Below, one piece after another: positions 36,954 through 45,583 of a DNA stretch of 64,000 bases. A model generated the notes under the pieces. That model saw nothing but the letters and a program-made list of their open reading frames with translations, was not told the DNA's origin and made no database searches. Position numbers and translations under genes: made by a program. This DNA comes from CAYOZN01 sp964408455 (lineage in GTDB: Bacteria; Planctomycetota; Phycisphaerae; UBA1845; UTPLA1): NCBI GenBank assembly GCA_964408455.1, contig CAYOZN010000004.1, forward strand, positions 186,001-250,000, in the 5' to 3' direction. The first letter of the stretch is position 1. Each line of letters opens with the position of its first letter.

Positions 36954-37213
36954 CGAAACACCCGGCGCACGGTTCTGGCGGCCCTGTCGTCGTGCGACGC
37001 ACGAGTCGCGTGCAGGCAGCGAGCCGACCAAGACTATCGCAATTATCTCGATGAATGGACGGGGCCTGTGGCCAATCCGCACCCCGGCGCCCGGCGGCTT
37101 TTGCGCGCCCGAATCGGCCGTGGTCCACGACAACGGTCTGTCGTGGGACAGCGCGGGACTGTATCATTTCTTGCGCGACGATCTGAACACGTAATGCCGG
37201 GGCAAATCTGGAC

Positions 37214-38614
37214 GTGCGTTCCCGCCTGTTCCAGCCAATTGACAACGCATCGCTGGTTGCGTTTCGAATTCTGTTCGGCGCGATCATGCTGTGGGAAGTG
37301 ACGCGCTATTTTCAGCACGGCTGGATCGGCCGCTACTACGTCGGCAAAAAGTTCCATTTCACGTTTTACGGATTCGAGTGGGTGCGGCCCTGGCCCGGCG
37401 AGTGGATGTACGTGCACTTTGCAGTGCTTGGCATATTGGCCGCGTGCATCATGGCCGGGCTCTTCTACCACGTGTGCACATTGCTGTTTTTCGTCGGATT
37501 CACGTATGTCTTTCTGCTCGATCAGACGCAATACCTGAATCACTTCTATTTTGTCAGCCTGATGACGGGGCTGCTCGTCTTCGTACCCGCAAACCGGGCA
37601 ATGTCTCTGGATGTGCGGCGCAAACCGCGGATCCGATCCGATACGGCGCCGGCCTGGACGCTGCTCATCCTGCGGGCACAGATCGGCATCGTCTATTTCT
37701 ATGCCGGCATCGCCAAGATCACACCCGACTGGCTGCGCGGCGAGCCGATGCGCACCTGGCTTGCACAGCGCCAAGGCTCGACGCTGCTGGGACCGCTGCT
37801 GCCGGTTGGACGGCTGTTTACTCAGGAATGGGTCGTCTACCTGTTTTGTTACGGGGGCCTGCTACTGGATCTGGCGGTGGTGCCGCTCCTGATCTGGCGG
37901 CGCACGCGCGTCGCGGCGTTCATCCTGCTGGTCCTGTTTCACCTGACCAATGCATGGCTGTTCAACATTGGCATTTTTCCGTGGTTCGCCATGGCCGCGA
38001 CGCTGCTGTTCTTCGAGCCGCGCTGGCCGAGGCGCATCTTCAACTGGCCGCGCAAGTGGGCCGCGCATGTGCAGCAGTGGCGCACAACGTCGGCGGGTGT
38101 CATACGCCCGCTGGGCATCGCCTTTTTTCTGCTGTTCTTCGCGATTCAGATATTGGTGCCGCTGCGACACTTCCTGTATGCCAGCAACGTACATTGGAGC
38201 GAGGAGGGTCATCGCTTCTCCTGGCACATGAAGCTGCGCGACAAGCGGGCCCATGCCGTGTTTCAGGTGACCGATCCGGCAAGCGGCAAGAGCTGGATCA
38301 TCCATCCCAGCCGATACCTGACGCGGCGCCAGGCGGCCAAGATGGCGGCCCGGCCGGATATGATTCTGCAATTTGCGCACTTTCTGGCGGAGCGAATGCG
38401 GGCCGAGGGCCGGGGCAACGTGGAAGTGCGTGCGCGGGCGGAGGCGTCTCTCAACGGCAGGCCCATGCAGCTGCTGATCGATCCGACGGTGGACCTGGCG
38501 GCCCAGCCGCGCAATCTCCGGCGTGCCGGCTGGATCATGCCGCTGGTTGGCAGCGAACCCACGAGCCAGCGCAGCGACGAGGGAATGGAGGAGCCGGACG
38601 AGCCGGTCGAATGA
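37214..38614 (+). CDS. HTTM / vitamin K-dependent gamma-carboxylase-like membrane protein
   Basis: 466 aa from GTG 37214. It has several transmembrane helices in the N-terminal 330 residues with HTTM hallmarks: DNASLVAFRILFGAIMLWEV, YFVSLMTGLLVFVPANRAMS (preceded by DQTQYLNHFY) and QIGIVYFYAGIAKITPDWLR. The C-terminal portion is soluble (SEEGHRFSWHMKLRDKRAHA) and resembles the DCC/HTTM-associated domain. Related proteins include the eukaryotic gamma-glutamyl carboxylase; bacterial substrates are unproven. The methionine sulfoxide reductase gene follows 134 bp downstream. An overlapping long frame from 37291 is a shadow. Confidence 0.85.
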   Translation: MRSRLFQPIDNASLVAFRILFGAIMLWEVTRYFQHGWIGRYYVGKKFHFTFYGFEWVRPWPGEWMYVHFAVLGILAACIMAGLFYHVCTLLFFVGFTYVFLLDQTQYLNHFYFVSLMTGLLVFVPANRAMSLDVRRKPRIRSDTAPAWTLLILRAQIGIVYFYAGIAKITPDWLRGEPMRTWLAQRQGSTLLGPLLPVGRLFTQEWVVYLFCYGGLLLDLAVVPLLIWRRTRVAAFILLVLFHLTNAWLFNIGIFPWFAMAATLLFFEPRWPRRIFNWPRKWAAHVQQWRTTSAGVIRPLGIAFFLLFFAIQILVPLRHFLYASNVHWSEEGHRFSWHMKLRDKRAHAVFQVTDPASGKSWIIHPSRYLTRRQAAKMAARPDMILQFAHFLAERMRAEGRGNVEVRARAEASLNGRPMQLLIDPTVDLAAQPRNLRRAGWIMPLVGSEPTSQRSDEGMEEPDEPVE

Positions 38615-38748
38615 GGCGGCCTGCCGATGGCAGGAGGGGCGTGCACGCCGCCTTTTTGTCCCGATCGTTGAAACTTCCGACCGCATTCGTCCATCTGACA
38701 TACAATACCGGAGTTCAACAGGATTCCGGGATCAAAGGAGACGAAACA

Positions 38749-39831
38749 ATGCCTGATCGACGGGTATTCCTTTGGCTTGCCGCCGTGGCGGCCCTCGCGG
38801 GCACGGCCTGCCGGCCAAGCAGCGCGGACACGCCGCCGGAGGCAATCGGCGGTCGAGAGACATCAGGAAAGGCATCGGAGAAACGAGACATGCCGCGCTA
38901 TTCGAAGACGGGTCATGACATTACGCCGCTGCCGAAAGAGAAAGTCGCCGAGCTTGCCAAGAAGCTCGATGCCGAGGCATTCGCGATCACGCAGAGCGCC
39001 GAGACGGAGCGGCCATTCTGCGGCACTTTGCTGGACAACAAGAAGGAAGGCACCTACGTGTGCGTCGTCTGCGGTCTGCCGCTGTTCTCGAGCGAGCACA
39101 AATTCAACAGCGGCACCGGCTGGCCGAGCTTTTACCGCGAGGTCGATCCGGCCCACGTGGCCCGCAAGCAGGATCGATCGCACGGGATGGCGCGCACCGA
39201 GATCAACTGCGCCCGCTGCAATGCGCATCTGGGTCATGTGTTCGACGACGGTCCAAACCCGACTGGGGAGCGCCACTGCCTCAACTCGGCCTCGCTGACG
39301 TTCTACGAGAAAGGAAAACAAATGCCGTCTGCAAGCCGCCCGATCGAGACGCAGACCGCCTACTTCGCCGGCGGGTGCTTCTGGGGAATTGAGCACTACT
39401 TCCAGAAGGGTCCGGGCGTGATCGATGCGGAGAGCGGATACATGCAGGGCAAGGTCGACAAGCCCACGTACAAGCAGGTGTGTTATGAAGACACCGGGCA
39501 CGCCGAGACGGTGAAAGTGGTGTTCGATCCGAAGCGGATTACGTATCGCCGTCTGCTGGAGGCGTTTTTCGAGATGCACGATCCGACGCAGCTCAACCGG
39601 CAGGGGCCGGACGTGGGCGAGCAGTATCGCAGCGGGATTTACTACACGAGCGACGAGCAGAAGCGCGAGGCCGAGGCCTTCATCCGCGAGCTGACGGAGA
39701 AGCAGAAGTTCGGCAGCAAGAGAATCGTGACCGAGGTGCAGGCGGCGAAGGCGTTCTGGCCGGCGGAGGATTATCATCAGGATTATGTCGAGAAGACCGG
39801 GCGGGCCTGCCACGTGGCGAACCCGTGGTAA
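38749..39831 (+). CDS. msrBA: Exported MsrB-MsrA fusion, methionine sulfoxide reductase
   Basis: 360 aa from ATG 38749 (SD AAAGGAG at 38733-38740). The N-terminus is a signal with a probable lipobox-like LAGTAC. MsrB domain next: structural Cys pairs CVVC and CARC (with NAHLGHVFDDGP) and the catalytic Cys in RHCLNSASL. MsrA domain follows: catalytic GGCFWG, then GYMQG, FEMHDPTQLNRQGPDVGEQY. It reduces both R- and S-methionine sulfoxides, here in the periplasm or at the envelope. Domain order B then A, without the thioredoxin domain of PilB-type enzymes, so an external electron donor is required. Confidence 0.94.
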   Translation: MPDRRVFLWLAAVAALAGTACRPSSADTPPEAIGGRETSGKASEKRDMPRYSKTGHDITPLPKEKVAELAKKLDAEAFAITQSAETERPFCGTLLDNKKEGTYVCVVCGLPLFSSEHKFNSGTGWPSFYREVDPAHVARKQDRSHGMARTEINCARCNAHLGHVFDDGPNPTGERHCLNSASLTFYEKGKQMPSASRPIETQTAYFAGGCFWGIEHYFQKGPGVIDAESGYMQGKVDKPTYKQVCYEDTGHAETVKVVFDPKRITYRRLLEAFFEMHDPTQLNRQGPDVGEQYRSGIYYTSDEQKREAEAFIRELTEKQKFGSKRIVTEVQAAKAFWPAEDYHQDYVEKTGRACHVANPW

Positions 39832-39834
39832 GGC

Positions 39835-40227
39835 TCAGACTGCGGCCGGGTCATGCCTGATCGCCGCGCGCAATAGTTTCCGCAGGTAAACGCGGTCGAG
39901 CTTTTCACTGGCGGCCAGTTCTATGCGGCGCATGGCCTTGCCGCGGCCGACCAGTTGTCGTGCAGGATCGGGCAGCGATGCGCCGTGTATGAACGACAAA
40001 ATCACGCGATCGCCCCGGCAAGCGATGCCGCAGATGTGGCCGCCGATCACGCCGTACGGCATGTCAGGCTTGTAGTAGCACAGGGACTTGAACGCGATCG
40101 TCTCGGCGGCGCGGGGTGCACAGCGCAGCACGAATTCGCGGAGTTCGAGCACCCTGTCGCACAGATCGGCCGGGCACCTCGCCAGAAAGTCTGCCAATTC
40201 CTGAGGATTGATGCGCGGCGCGGGCAC
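39835..40227 (-). CDS. DUF1801 / YdhG-like protein
   Basis: 130 aa from GTG 40227, chosen because GGAGG lies 6 bases upstream; the frame extends to 40290 but without family features. Family-like sequence: LADFLARCPADLCDRVLELR, AAETIAFKSLCYYKPDMPYG, and a final helix pattern (LDRVYLRKLLRAAIRHD). The fold is the small YdhG/DUF1801 type, some of which were proposed as frataxin-like iron proteins; role uncertain. Convergent with the Msr gene, only 3 bp between stops. Confidence 0.75.
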   Translation of the reverse strand: MPAPRINPQELADFLARCPADLCDRVLELREFVLRCAPRAAETIAFKSLCYYKPDMPYGVIGGHICGIACRGDRVILSFIHGASLPDPARQLVGRGKAMRRIELAASEKLDRVYLRKLLRAAIRHDPAAV

Positions 40228-40402
40228 GGTGCACCTCCGCCGGTATTGTCCGGCGCCTGTGGTCCCGCTGCCAGCGGGGCATGCTCGCAAGGCGCGAAGG
40301 GCCTGTCTTCATAACCCGAGCCGCACCGGCTATCAGCCGGTGCCACACTGTCATTGAGACAGGCGCCATGTCTGATACGATGTGGGCTGGAGGAAGGTTC
40401 CT

Positions 40403-40966
40403 ATGGCGATTCAGGATCCCGACGAACGCGACAACGTCGACGAGGCCATTGCCCGCAATGAGCTGGAAATTCGTGCCGAGTCGATGGGTGTTCAATTCAA
40501 CGCCGAGTGTCCGACGGAGATGGGCCGCGAGTTTCTGAACTACGTCGACCGCTGGGAGAATGCGCCGTGGACGACGCAATTTGAGCAGCTGGAACGGGCC
40601 GGATTTCAATTGCCGCCGCCGGAATCGCTTGACGATGCGGCACTGCACGCCAAGTTGTGGGAGCTGATTCACAAGCTGGCGGAGATGAACACGACGCTCT
40701 CGCAGACCGACCATCTGAGCGATCGGGAGCTGTACGCGGTGCTTTATCACGATCTTCTTCGCGAAGAGACGAAGGATCTGTCGGACATTCCCGATTGCCA
40801 CTGCCATCTCGACATCCTGGGCTCATACGGAGACGAGGAAACGCGGCTGTCGTTCAAGTACTATGCCGACGAGGACGAGCGGCGTAGCTGGATGGAACGA
40901 TGGCCGGACTATGACATGCCGGCGCACGAGGATCCGCCTTATGATCGCGATCGGCTCCTGCCGTAA
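40403..40966 (+). CDS. Conserved-looking hypothetical protein, 187 aa
   Basis: ATG 40403 follows GGAGGAAGG. Soluble acidic protein: helical core (LDDAALHAKLWELIHKLAEM; ELYAVLYHDLLREETKDLSD) and a CHCHLDILGSYGDEE motif with closely spaced Cys/His that could bind metal. C-terminal Asp/Pro-rich tail. I do not recognise a named family. Divergent from the DUF1801 gene. Confidence 0.7.
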   Translation: MAIQDPDERDNVDEAIARNELEIRAESMGVQFNAECPTEMGREFLNYVDRWENAPWTTQFEQLERAGFQLPPPESLDDAALHAKLWELIHKLAEMNTTLSQTDHLSDRELYAVLYHDLLREETKDLSDIPDCHCHLDILGSYGDEETRLSFKYYADEDERRSWMERWPDYDMPAHEDPPYDRDRLLP

Positions 40967-41135
40967 TGCATCTGCCGGGCGAGGATGTGGACGAGAGGAC
41001 GGGCGGCGAGTCGCTTGAGGAATGAAGCCGGAGGTGACAGGGGCGTGACGCCGGCTGTCATCGGGCGCAATCGCGTTGCATGTTTCAGGGCGCGGCGGAG
41101 TTCCGGCCCTTTATCATTCATCCGGGGAGCAGACC

Positions 41136-41699
41136 ATGGCAAAATCTCCGCAGGACGCCGAAGCCTCGATGATCGCCAATCTGAAGGAGAACACGGGCAA
41201 GACGCTCGAGCAGTGGGTGGGCGTGGTGGCGAAGTCGAAGCTGTCGAAGCACGGCGAGATCGTGAAGCTGCTGAAGGGCGAGCACGGCGTGACGCACGGC
41301 TATGCGAATCTCATCGCCCACAAGGCGCTCAAGTCCGACGCCGGCAGCGCGGATGGTGACGACCTGGTGGCACAGCAATTCGCCGGGGCCAAGGCGGGGC
41401 TGCGGCCGATCTACGACAAGCTGGTCGGCGAGATCAACAAATTCGGCGGCGACGTCGAACTGGCGCCGAAGAAGGCCTACGTCAGCATCCGCCGCTCGAA
41501 GCAGTTTGCCATTCTGCAACCCTCGACGGCGACGCGGCTGGACGTGGGCATTAATCTCAAGGGCACGCCGCCGGCCGGCCGGCTGGAGGCTTCGGGCAGC
41601 TTCAACGCGATGGTCAGTCATCGTGTGCGCGTCGAGAGCGAGCGGGATGTGAACAAGGAGCTGATCGGCTGGCTGAAGAAGGCTTACGAAGGCGCGTGA
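41136..41699 (+). CDS. DUF4287/DUF5655-type protein
   Basis: 187 aa from ATG 41136 (SD GGGGAG). N-terminal DUF4287-like helices (MIANLKENTGKTLEQWVGVV; KHGEIVKLLKGEHGVTHGYA) followed by a DUF5655-like half (YDKLVGEINKFGGDVELAPK; KKAYVSIRRSKQFAILQPST). This domain pair is widespread as a stand-alone cytosolic protein; function unproven, with a DNA- or nucleotide-related role sometimes suggested. Single gene with its own ribosome site. Confidence 0.8.
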   Translation: MAKSPQDAEASMIANLKENTGKTLEQWVGVVAKSKLSKHGEIVKLLKGEHGVTHGYANLIAHKALKSDAGSADGDDLVAQQFAGAKAGLRPIYDKLVGEINKFGGDVELAPKKAYVSIRRSKQFAILQPSTATRLDVGINLKGTPPAGRLEASGSFNAMVSHRVRVESERDVNKELIGWLKKAYEGA

Positions 41700-41903
41700 T
41701 CGATTGAAGGGGCGTACGAATTGCTGGCGGTCGTACGCCGGCCGGGCCGAGGAGAACCTGGTTCTGACTTCGCATTGTGGGTGAGTTGTCCGGGCCGAGG
41801 ACGGCCCGGCTCTGACTACTCGTTTCGAGCCTATGGCGGGCGATTACAATGTCGGCGGATTCGATCGCCGCCTGCTATTCATGCCAACGGAGAATTGCCC
41901 GTC

Positions 41904-42266
41904 ATGCCCTGGCTCATCCTGATCTTCGCCGGCCTGCTCGAGATCGTCTGGGCCACCGGTCTGAAATACACCGAGGGCTTTACCCGGCTCTGGCCGAGCG
42001 CGTGGACCATCGCCGCCATGGCTGCCAGCATGTACCTGCTGGCGGTCGCGGCGCGAACGCTGCCCATTGGCAGTGCCTATGCCGTATGGACGGGGATCGG
42101 GGCCCTGGGCACGGCGATTTACGGGATGATCTACTTCGGCGAGCCGCGCACGCCGGCGCGCCTGGTGTGCATCGGGCTGATTCTCGCGGGCATCGTCGGA
42201 CTGAAGAGCCTGACGGGCAGCGACGCGCGGGCCGCGGAGCCGGCGGCGGTCGAGTCGAACACGTGA
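41904..42266 (+). CDS. SMR-family exporter (SugE/Gdx type)
   Basis: 120 aa, four transmembrane helices, the usual small multidrug resistance length. The essential Glu is in FAGLLEIVWATGLKYTEGFT; the wording WAxGLKYTxGFTRLWPS marks the SugE/Gdx branch, which exports guanidinium or quaternary ammonium, rather than EmrE. Later helices: GSAYAVWTGIGALGTAIYGM and FGEPRTPARLVCIGLILAGI. ATG 41904 is preferred over an in-frame start at 41721. I looked upstream for a guanidine riboswitch and saw none. Confidence 0.88.
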   Translation: MPWLILIFAGLLEIVWATGLKYTEGFTRLWPSAWTIAAMAASMYLLAVAARTLPIGSAYAVWTGIGALGTAIYGMIYFGEPRTPARLVCIGLILAGIVGLKSLTGSDARAAEPAAVESNT

Positions 42267-42541
42267 TGCCGGGGAAAAGGGGGTAAGGGGTAAGGGCATT
42301 CTTACTTGCGGCTGCTCCAGTGCGATCACGTTCGCGTGATCGAAGATTAATGAGTGCCAACGATCTAGCACCCCAGCGTGTTGACCCTTATCCCTTGTCC
42401 ATGCCGGGAAAAAAGGAGTAAGGGATAAGGGGCAAGGGTTTTCATACTTGCGGCTGCTTCAGCCCTTATCCCTTGTCCGTACCCCTTATCCCTTGCCCTT
42501 TCTCCCGCTATCATCCGCACTTTACACCGGGAGCCCGATTC
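42266..42541. repeat. Direct and inverted AAGGGATAAGGG-type repeats with hairpin
   Basis: Two diverged copies of a 55-62 bp unit (42266-42320 and 42401-42462) each run from ATGCCGGGG/GAA through GTAAGG repeats to ACTTGCGGCTGCT(C/T)CAG. CCCTTATCCCTTGTCC occurs at 42385-42400 and 42463-42478, with a variant at 42483, complementary to the GGATAAGGG of the units. A perfect 8-bp hairpin CGATCACG-TTCG-CGTGATCG lies at 42323-42342. No gene is seen in the 275 bp. Confidence 0.7.
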
Positions 42542-43006
42542 ATGAGCACCGCCGCCAACTGGCACGATGACTGCCGCCTTGCCGCCGAGATGTTTGAGAA
42601 AGGCGATCACGCCGGAGCCGCCGCCATGTTCCGCGGCATATGCGCCCGCACCGATCTCGGCCAGACCGACAAGGCCCTGATGTACATCAACCTGGCGACG
42701 GTGTGCGAGAAGATGGGCAGGCACGACGACGCGCTAAAGGCATTTGACGAGGCCCGGGCCCAGTCGCTTCAGTGCTACTTTTACGTCCAGCAGTCGCGGG
42801 GGGTGTTTCTCATCCGCGTCGGCCGGTCGGCCGAAGCGATTCCGCTGTTCGAAGACCTGCTGCGCAATCCGGCGCTGACCGGCGACTATCGCGTGGGTAG
42901 CGAGGAGAACCTGCGACTGGCGCGGCAGCATGCCGCGGCGGGCACCAAGCCAGACGCCGGCGGGAGCGGGGCGAAGTTTGCGGAGACGCCGCGGGCATCG
43001 CTCTGA
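42542..43006 (+). CDS. Small TPR protein
   Basis: 154 aa from ATG 42542. Three TPR-like helix pairs: LAAEMFEKGDHAGAAAMFRG, ALMYINLATVCEKMGRHDDA and FLIRVGRSAEAIPLFEDLLR. No signal peptide or membrane segment, so probably a cytosolic adaptor. It begins right at the end of the AAGGG-type repeat region; an in-frame extension into the repeat is rejected. Confidence 0.75.
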   Translation: MSTAANWHDDCRLAAEMFEKGDHAGAAAMFRGICARTDLGQTDKALMYINLATVCEKMGRHDDALKAFDEARAQSLQCYFYVQQSRGVFLIRVGRSAEAIPLFEDLLRNPALTGDYRVGSEENLRLARQHAAAGTKPDAGGSGAKFAETPRASL

Positions 43007-43187
43007 TGGCGGCGGCCGGTACCCTTGGCGGAACTCCACTGTAAAGGCGCGATCCCGCTCGGCGCGCGTGACGTTTGGCACGCCCGTGCCGTTATTCCCT
43101 TCATTGAAACACGAGGCCGCCCTGCCCGGGCCCCGGGCCGACGCCGGGCGGACCACTCCGCACTCATAACAATCAGGGAGTCGCCAG

Positions 43188-43889
43188 ATGAACCCCGAGT
43201 TGAAGAGCATGCAGCTTCAGATCGTCCGATTGCGCCGCGCGCTGGTCGGAGCCATCCTCCTTTGGCCGCTCAGCCTGCTGGTGCTGGCGGCGTGGCACCA
43301 GGATGAGCGCAAGCCATCCATACTGCGCGCACGCGGACTAATCATCGAAGACGTCAACGGCCGCGAGCGGATTCTGCTCGGCGCGCCGGTGCCCGACTCG
43401 AAGCACCGCAAGCGAAATGACTCAATCGCGGCACTGGTCTTCGTGGGCGAGAACGGCGCCGATCGCCTCACGCTCGGCGACCAGGCCAATCCGCAGATCG
43501 GCGGCAAGGTGGCCAAGCGTATTTCCCCCGGCATGGGCATGACGATCAACGATGCTGACGGCAACGAGCGCACCGGTTACAGCGTGATGGACATGGGCCG
43601 CGTCACGCTCGGCCTCGACTGGAAGGACCGCGAGGCGCTGATGCTCTGCGTCGACGACAAAGACAGCATGGCGACGCTGATGATCAACGGCAGAACCGGC
43701 GGCTTCGAGCGTGCCGGCTTATACGTCGATGACCAGACGTCGCTGCTGAAGGTCGCCGGCACCGAAGGACTCGAACGCATCATCATTCGCGCCAACGAGA
43801 CCGGTCCGGGCGAGATTCTGGCCGTCAATCCGAAGGACCGATCGATTCGCAACGTGCTGTCGGACGGCCGCGAAAAGCCGCAGCCGTAG
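43188..43889 (+). CDS. Membrane-anchored beta-repeat protein, unknown function
   Basis: 233 aa. A short cytosolic N-terminus (ELKSMQLQIVRLRRAL) leads into one transmembrane helix (VGAILLWPLSLLVLAA). The exposed part is a series of similar beta units of the type ARGLIIEDVNGRERILLGAP, GADRLTLGDQ, GRVTLGLDWKDREALMLCVD and DQTSLLKVAG. I know such repeats only from hypothetical proteins. Single gene; ends in TAG. Confidence 0.7.
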   Translation: MNPELKSMQLQIVRLRRALVGAILLWPLSLLVLAAWHQDERKPSILRARGLIIEDVNGRERILLGAPVPDSKHRKRNDSIAALVFVGENGADRLTLGDQANPQIGGKVAKRISPGMGMTINDADGNERTGYSVMDMGRVTLGLDWKDREALMLCVDDKDSMATLMINGRTGGFERAGLYVDDQTSLLKVAGTEGLERIIIRANETGPGEILAVNPKDRSIRNVLSDGREKPQP

Positions 43890-44094
43890 GCCTGCGGGGT
43901 CAATGCGGCGCATTACCGGCCAAGGGTTGATCCCTCAGGAATGCGGAATCCGATGAACACGGCGGACAACGCCCACTGGGGCGACGCGTCCGGACCCCGC
44001 GGGAATTCTTGGTAATTCCGCTCGGCCGGCGGTATGCTGCCGTCGTCCGGCCATGTTCATGGACGGTCCGGACCTTGACTGGGAGGGAGCCGCA

Positions 44095-45231
44095 ATGACT
44101 CGCCGATTCTGCCTGATCGTGCTGACGTTGTCGCTGACGTCCGCGCATGCCGCGCCGGCGCAGGACATGGAGCCGCCGCCGGGATCGATTCACCGGGCGG
44201 TGCTGGGCGAACACACCGACGAGCTTCATCGCATCCTTCAGCGCGACATCTCGCGGCTCAATGCGCGCGATGGGCAGGGCCTGACGCCGCTGCACCTGGC
44301 GATCACGCGCAACAAGCCGCGGGCGTTCGACCTGCTGGTCGCGGCCGGGGCGGACGTGCACCTGCCGACGGGCGAGACGATGCTGCGCGTCGATCACGAC
44401 GGCGGCGTGGTGGTCTTCGTCGGCCAGCGGAAGGACTGGACGCCGCTGCACTTGGCGGCCTTCGGCAACCGGCTGGCGATGCTGCGGGTGCTGCTGGAGA
44501 AGGGGGCGGTGCTCGATGCGAAGAATGACTGGGGCGAGACGCCGCTCTACCTGGCGGCGGCCGAGGGGAACCTGTCGGTCGTGCGATTCCTGCTGTCGCT
44601 GGGGGCGGATGTCAACGTGACGGCACGGCCGCGGGGCTGGTCGGCCCTGCGGACGGCGGTGCACAAGGGCCGGCAGGAGACGGCCCGCATGCTGCACGCG
44701 AACGGGGCGCGGGCGGATGTGTGCGCGGCGGCGGGGCTGGGGCTGACGGCCGAGGTGGACGCGATGCTCTCGAAGGAGGGCGATGCGATCAAACAGCGCG
44801 GGCCGGCGATCGATGCGCCGCTCTACTGGGCGGCGATGAACGGGCACTGGTCGATCGTGCAGATGCTGGTCTCGCGCGGGGCGCCCGTTGACGTGCGCGA
44901 TGAGAAGGGGCGAACGCCGGCGCTGGTGGCGGCGATGAACGGGCACTCGGCGGCGGTGACGTACCTGCTGAAGGCGGGGGCGGATATCAATTATTACGAC
45001 GATGACGGGCAGACGGCACTGCACCTGGCGGCGGGCGGCGGGTCAAGCGGCGTGGTGAGCATGCTGCTGGCGCGGGGGGCGCGGACGGATATTCGGGATG
45101 TGAAGGGGCGGACAGCGGAGGATGTGGCGCGGGAAGGCAGGCATGCGGGCATCGTCGATGTATTTGCGGAGCGCGAGATGGCGGAGGCAGAGGCGATTTC
45201 GAAGGCACCTGCATCAATGGAGAGGGATTAA
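44095..45231 (+). CDS. Exported ankyrin-repeat protein
   Basis: 378 aa from ATG 44095 (SD GGGAGG); the in-frame ATG at 44053 lies before the signal peptide (FCLIVLTLSLTSAHAAPA). About ten ankyrin repeats fill the rest: GLTPLHLAITRNKPRAFDLL, WTPLHLAAFGNRLAMLRVLL, ETPLYLAAAEGNLSVVRFLL, RTPALVAAMNGHSAAVTYLL and QTALHLAAGGGSSGVVSMLL among them. A protein-binding surface outside the cytoplasm; the partner is unknown. A dispersed-repeat cluster follows directly. Confidence 0.88.
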   Translation: MTRRFCLIVLTLSLTSAHAAPAQDMEPPPGSIHRAVLGEHTDELHRILQRDISRLNARDGQGLTPLHLAITRNKPRAFDLLVAAGADVHLPTGETMLRVDHDGGVVVFVGQRKDWTPLHLAAFGNRLAMLRVLLEKGAVLDAKNDWGETPLYLAAAEGNLSVVRFLLSLGADVNVTARPRGWSALRTAVHKGRQETARMLHANGARADVCAAAGLGLTAEVDAMLSKEGDAIKQRGPAIDAPLYWAAMNGHWSIVQMLVSRGAPVDVRDEKGRTPALVAAMNGHSAAVTYLLKAGADINYYDDDGQTALHLAAGGGSSGVVSMLLARGARTDIRDVKGRTAEDVAREGRHAGIVDVFAEREMAEAEAISKAPASMERD

Positions 45232-45303
45232 ACTGCCTGTTTTTTCGCGGCGATTCGGGCAGTAAGGCTGCGCGTTGCCGCTGACGTTCGCTCACGTATG
45301 GTG

Positions 45304-45541
45304 CCCCAGCATGCCGGCGCTGCGCTTCGGTATGGCACCCCTTCATATACGACTAATCGGCCGGTAACTCCACGGCTCTTCGGACGGTGCGGCTATGCGT
45401 TGCAGCGACGCTCGCTCATCCCAGTATGCCGGCACTGCGACGCCTGTATGCGCGCGTCGACCCAGCATGCCGGCGCTGCGACGCTTGCTTGCGCGCGTCG
45501 CCCCAGCATGCCGGCGCTGCGCTTCGGCATGGCACCCCGTT
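45304..45541. repeat. Cluster of four CATGCCG repeats incl. 41-bp tandem units
   Basis: Copies of the repeat seen at 26.4 kb occur at 45304-45341, 45420-45460, 45461-45501 and 45502-45538. The middle two are tandem 41-bp units ending in GCGCGCGTCG. A 13-bp tandem (GGCACCCCGTTCT, twice) follows at 45531-45556. The 352-bp gap between the ankyrin and PilT genes holds nothing else recognisable. Confidence 0.8.
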
Positions 45542-45583
45542 CTGGCACCCCGTTCTGGCACCTTGCTCTGTCAAACCGATTAT

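Noticed and set aside
37291..38748. Upstream extension of the Msr reading frame
   Set aside because: This part overlaps the HTTM gene in another frame; Msr translation starts at 38749 with a strong ribosome site and signal peptide.
41700..41903. Guanidine riboswitch before the SugE/Gdx-type exporter
   Set aside because: No conserved guanidine-I, II or III core could be recognised; only an imperfect repeat of CCGGGCCGAGGA is present.
45420..45538. Possible CRISPR array
   Set aside because: The units are directly adjacent 41-bp repeats without unique spacers, and no cas gene is present.
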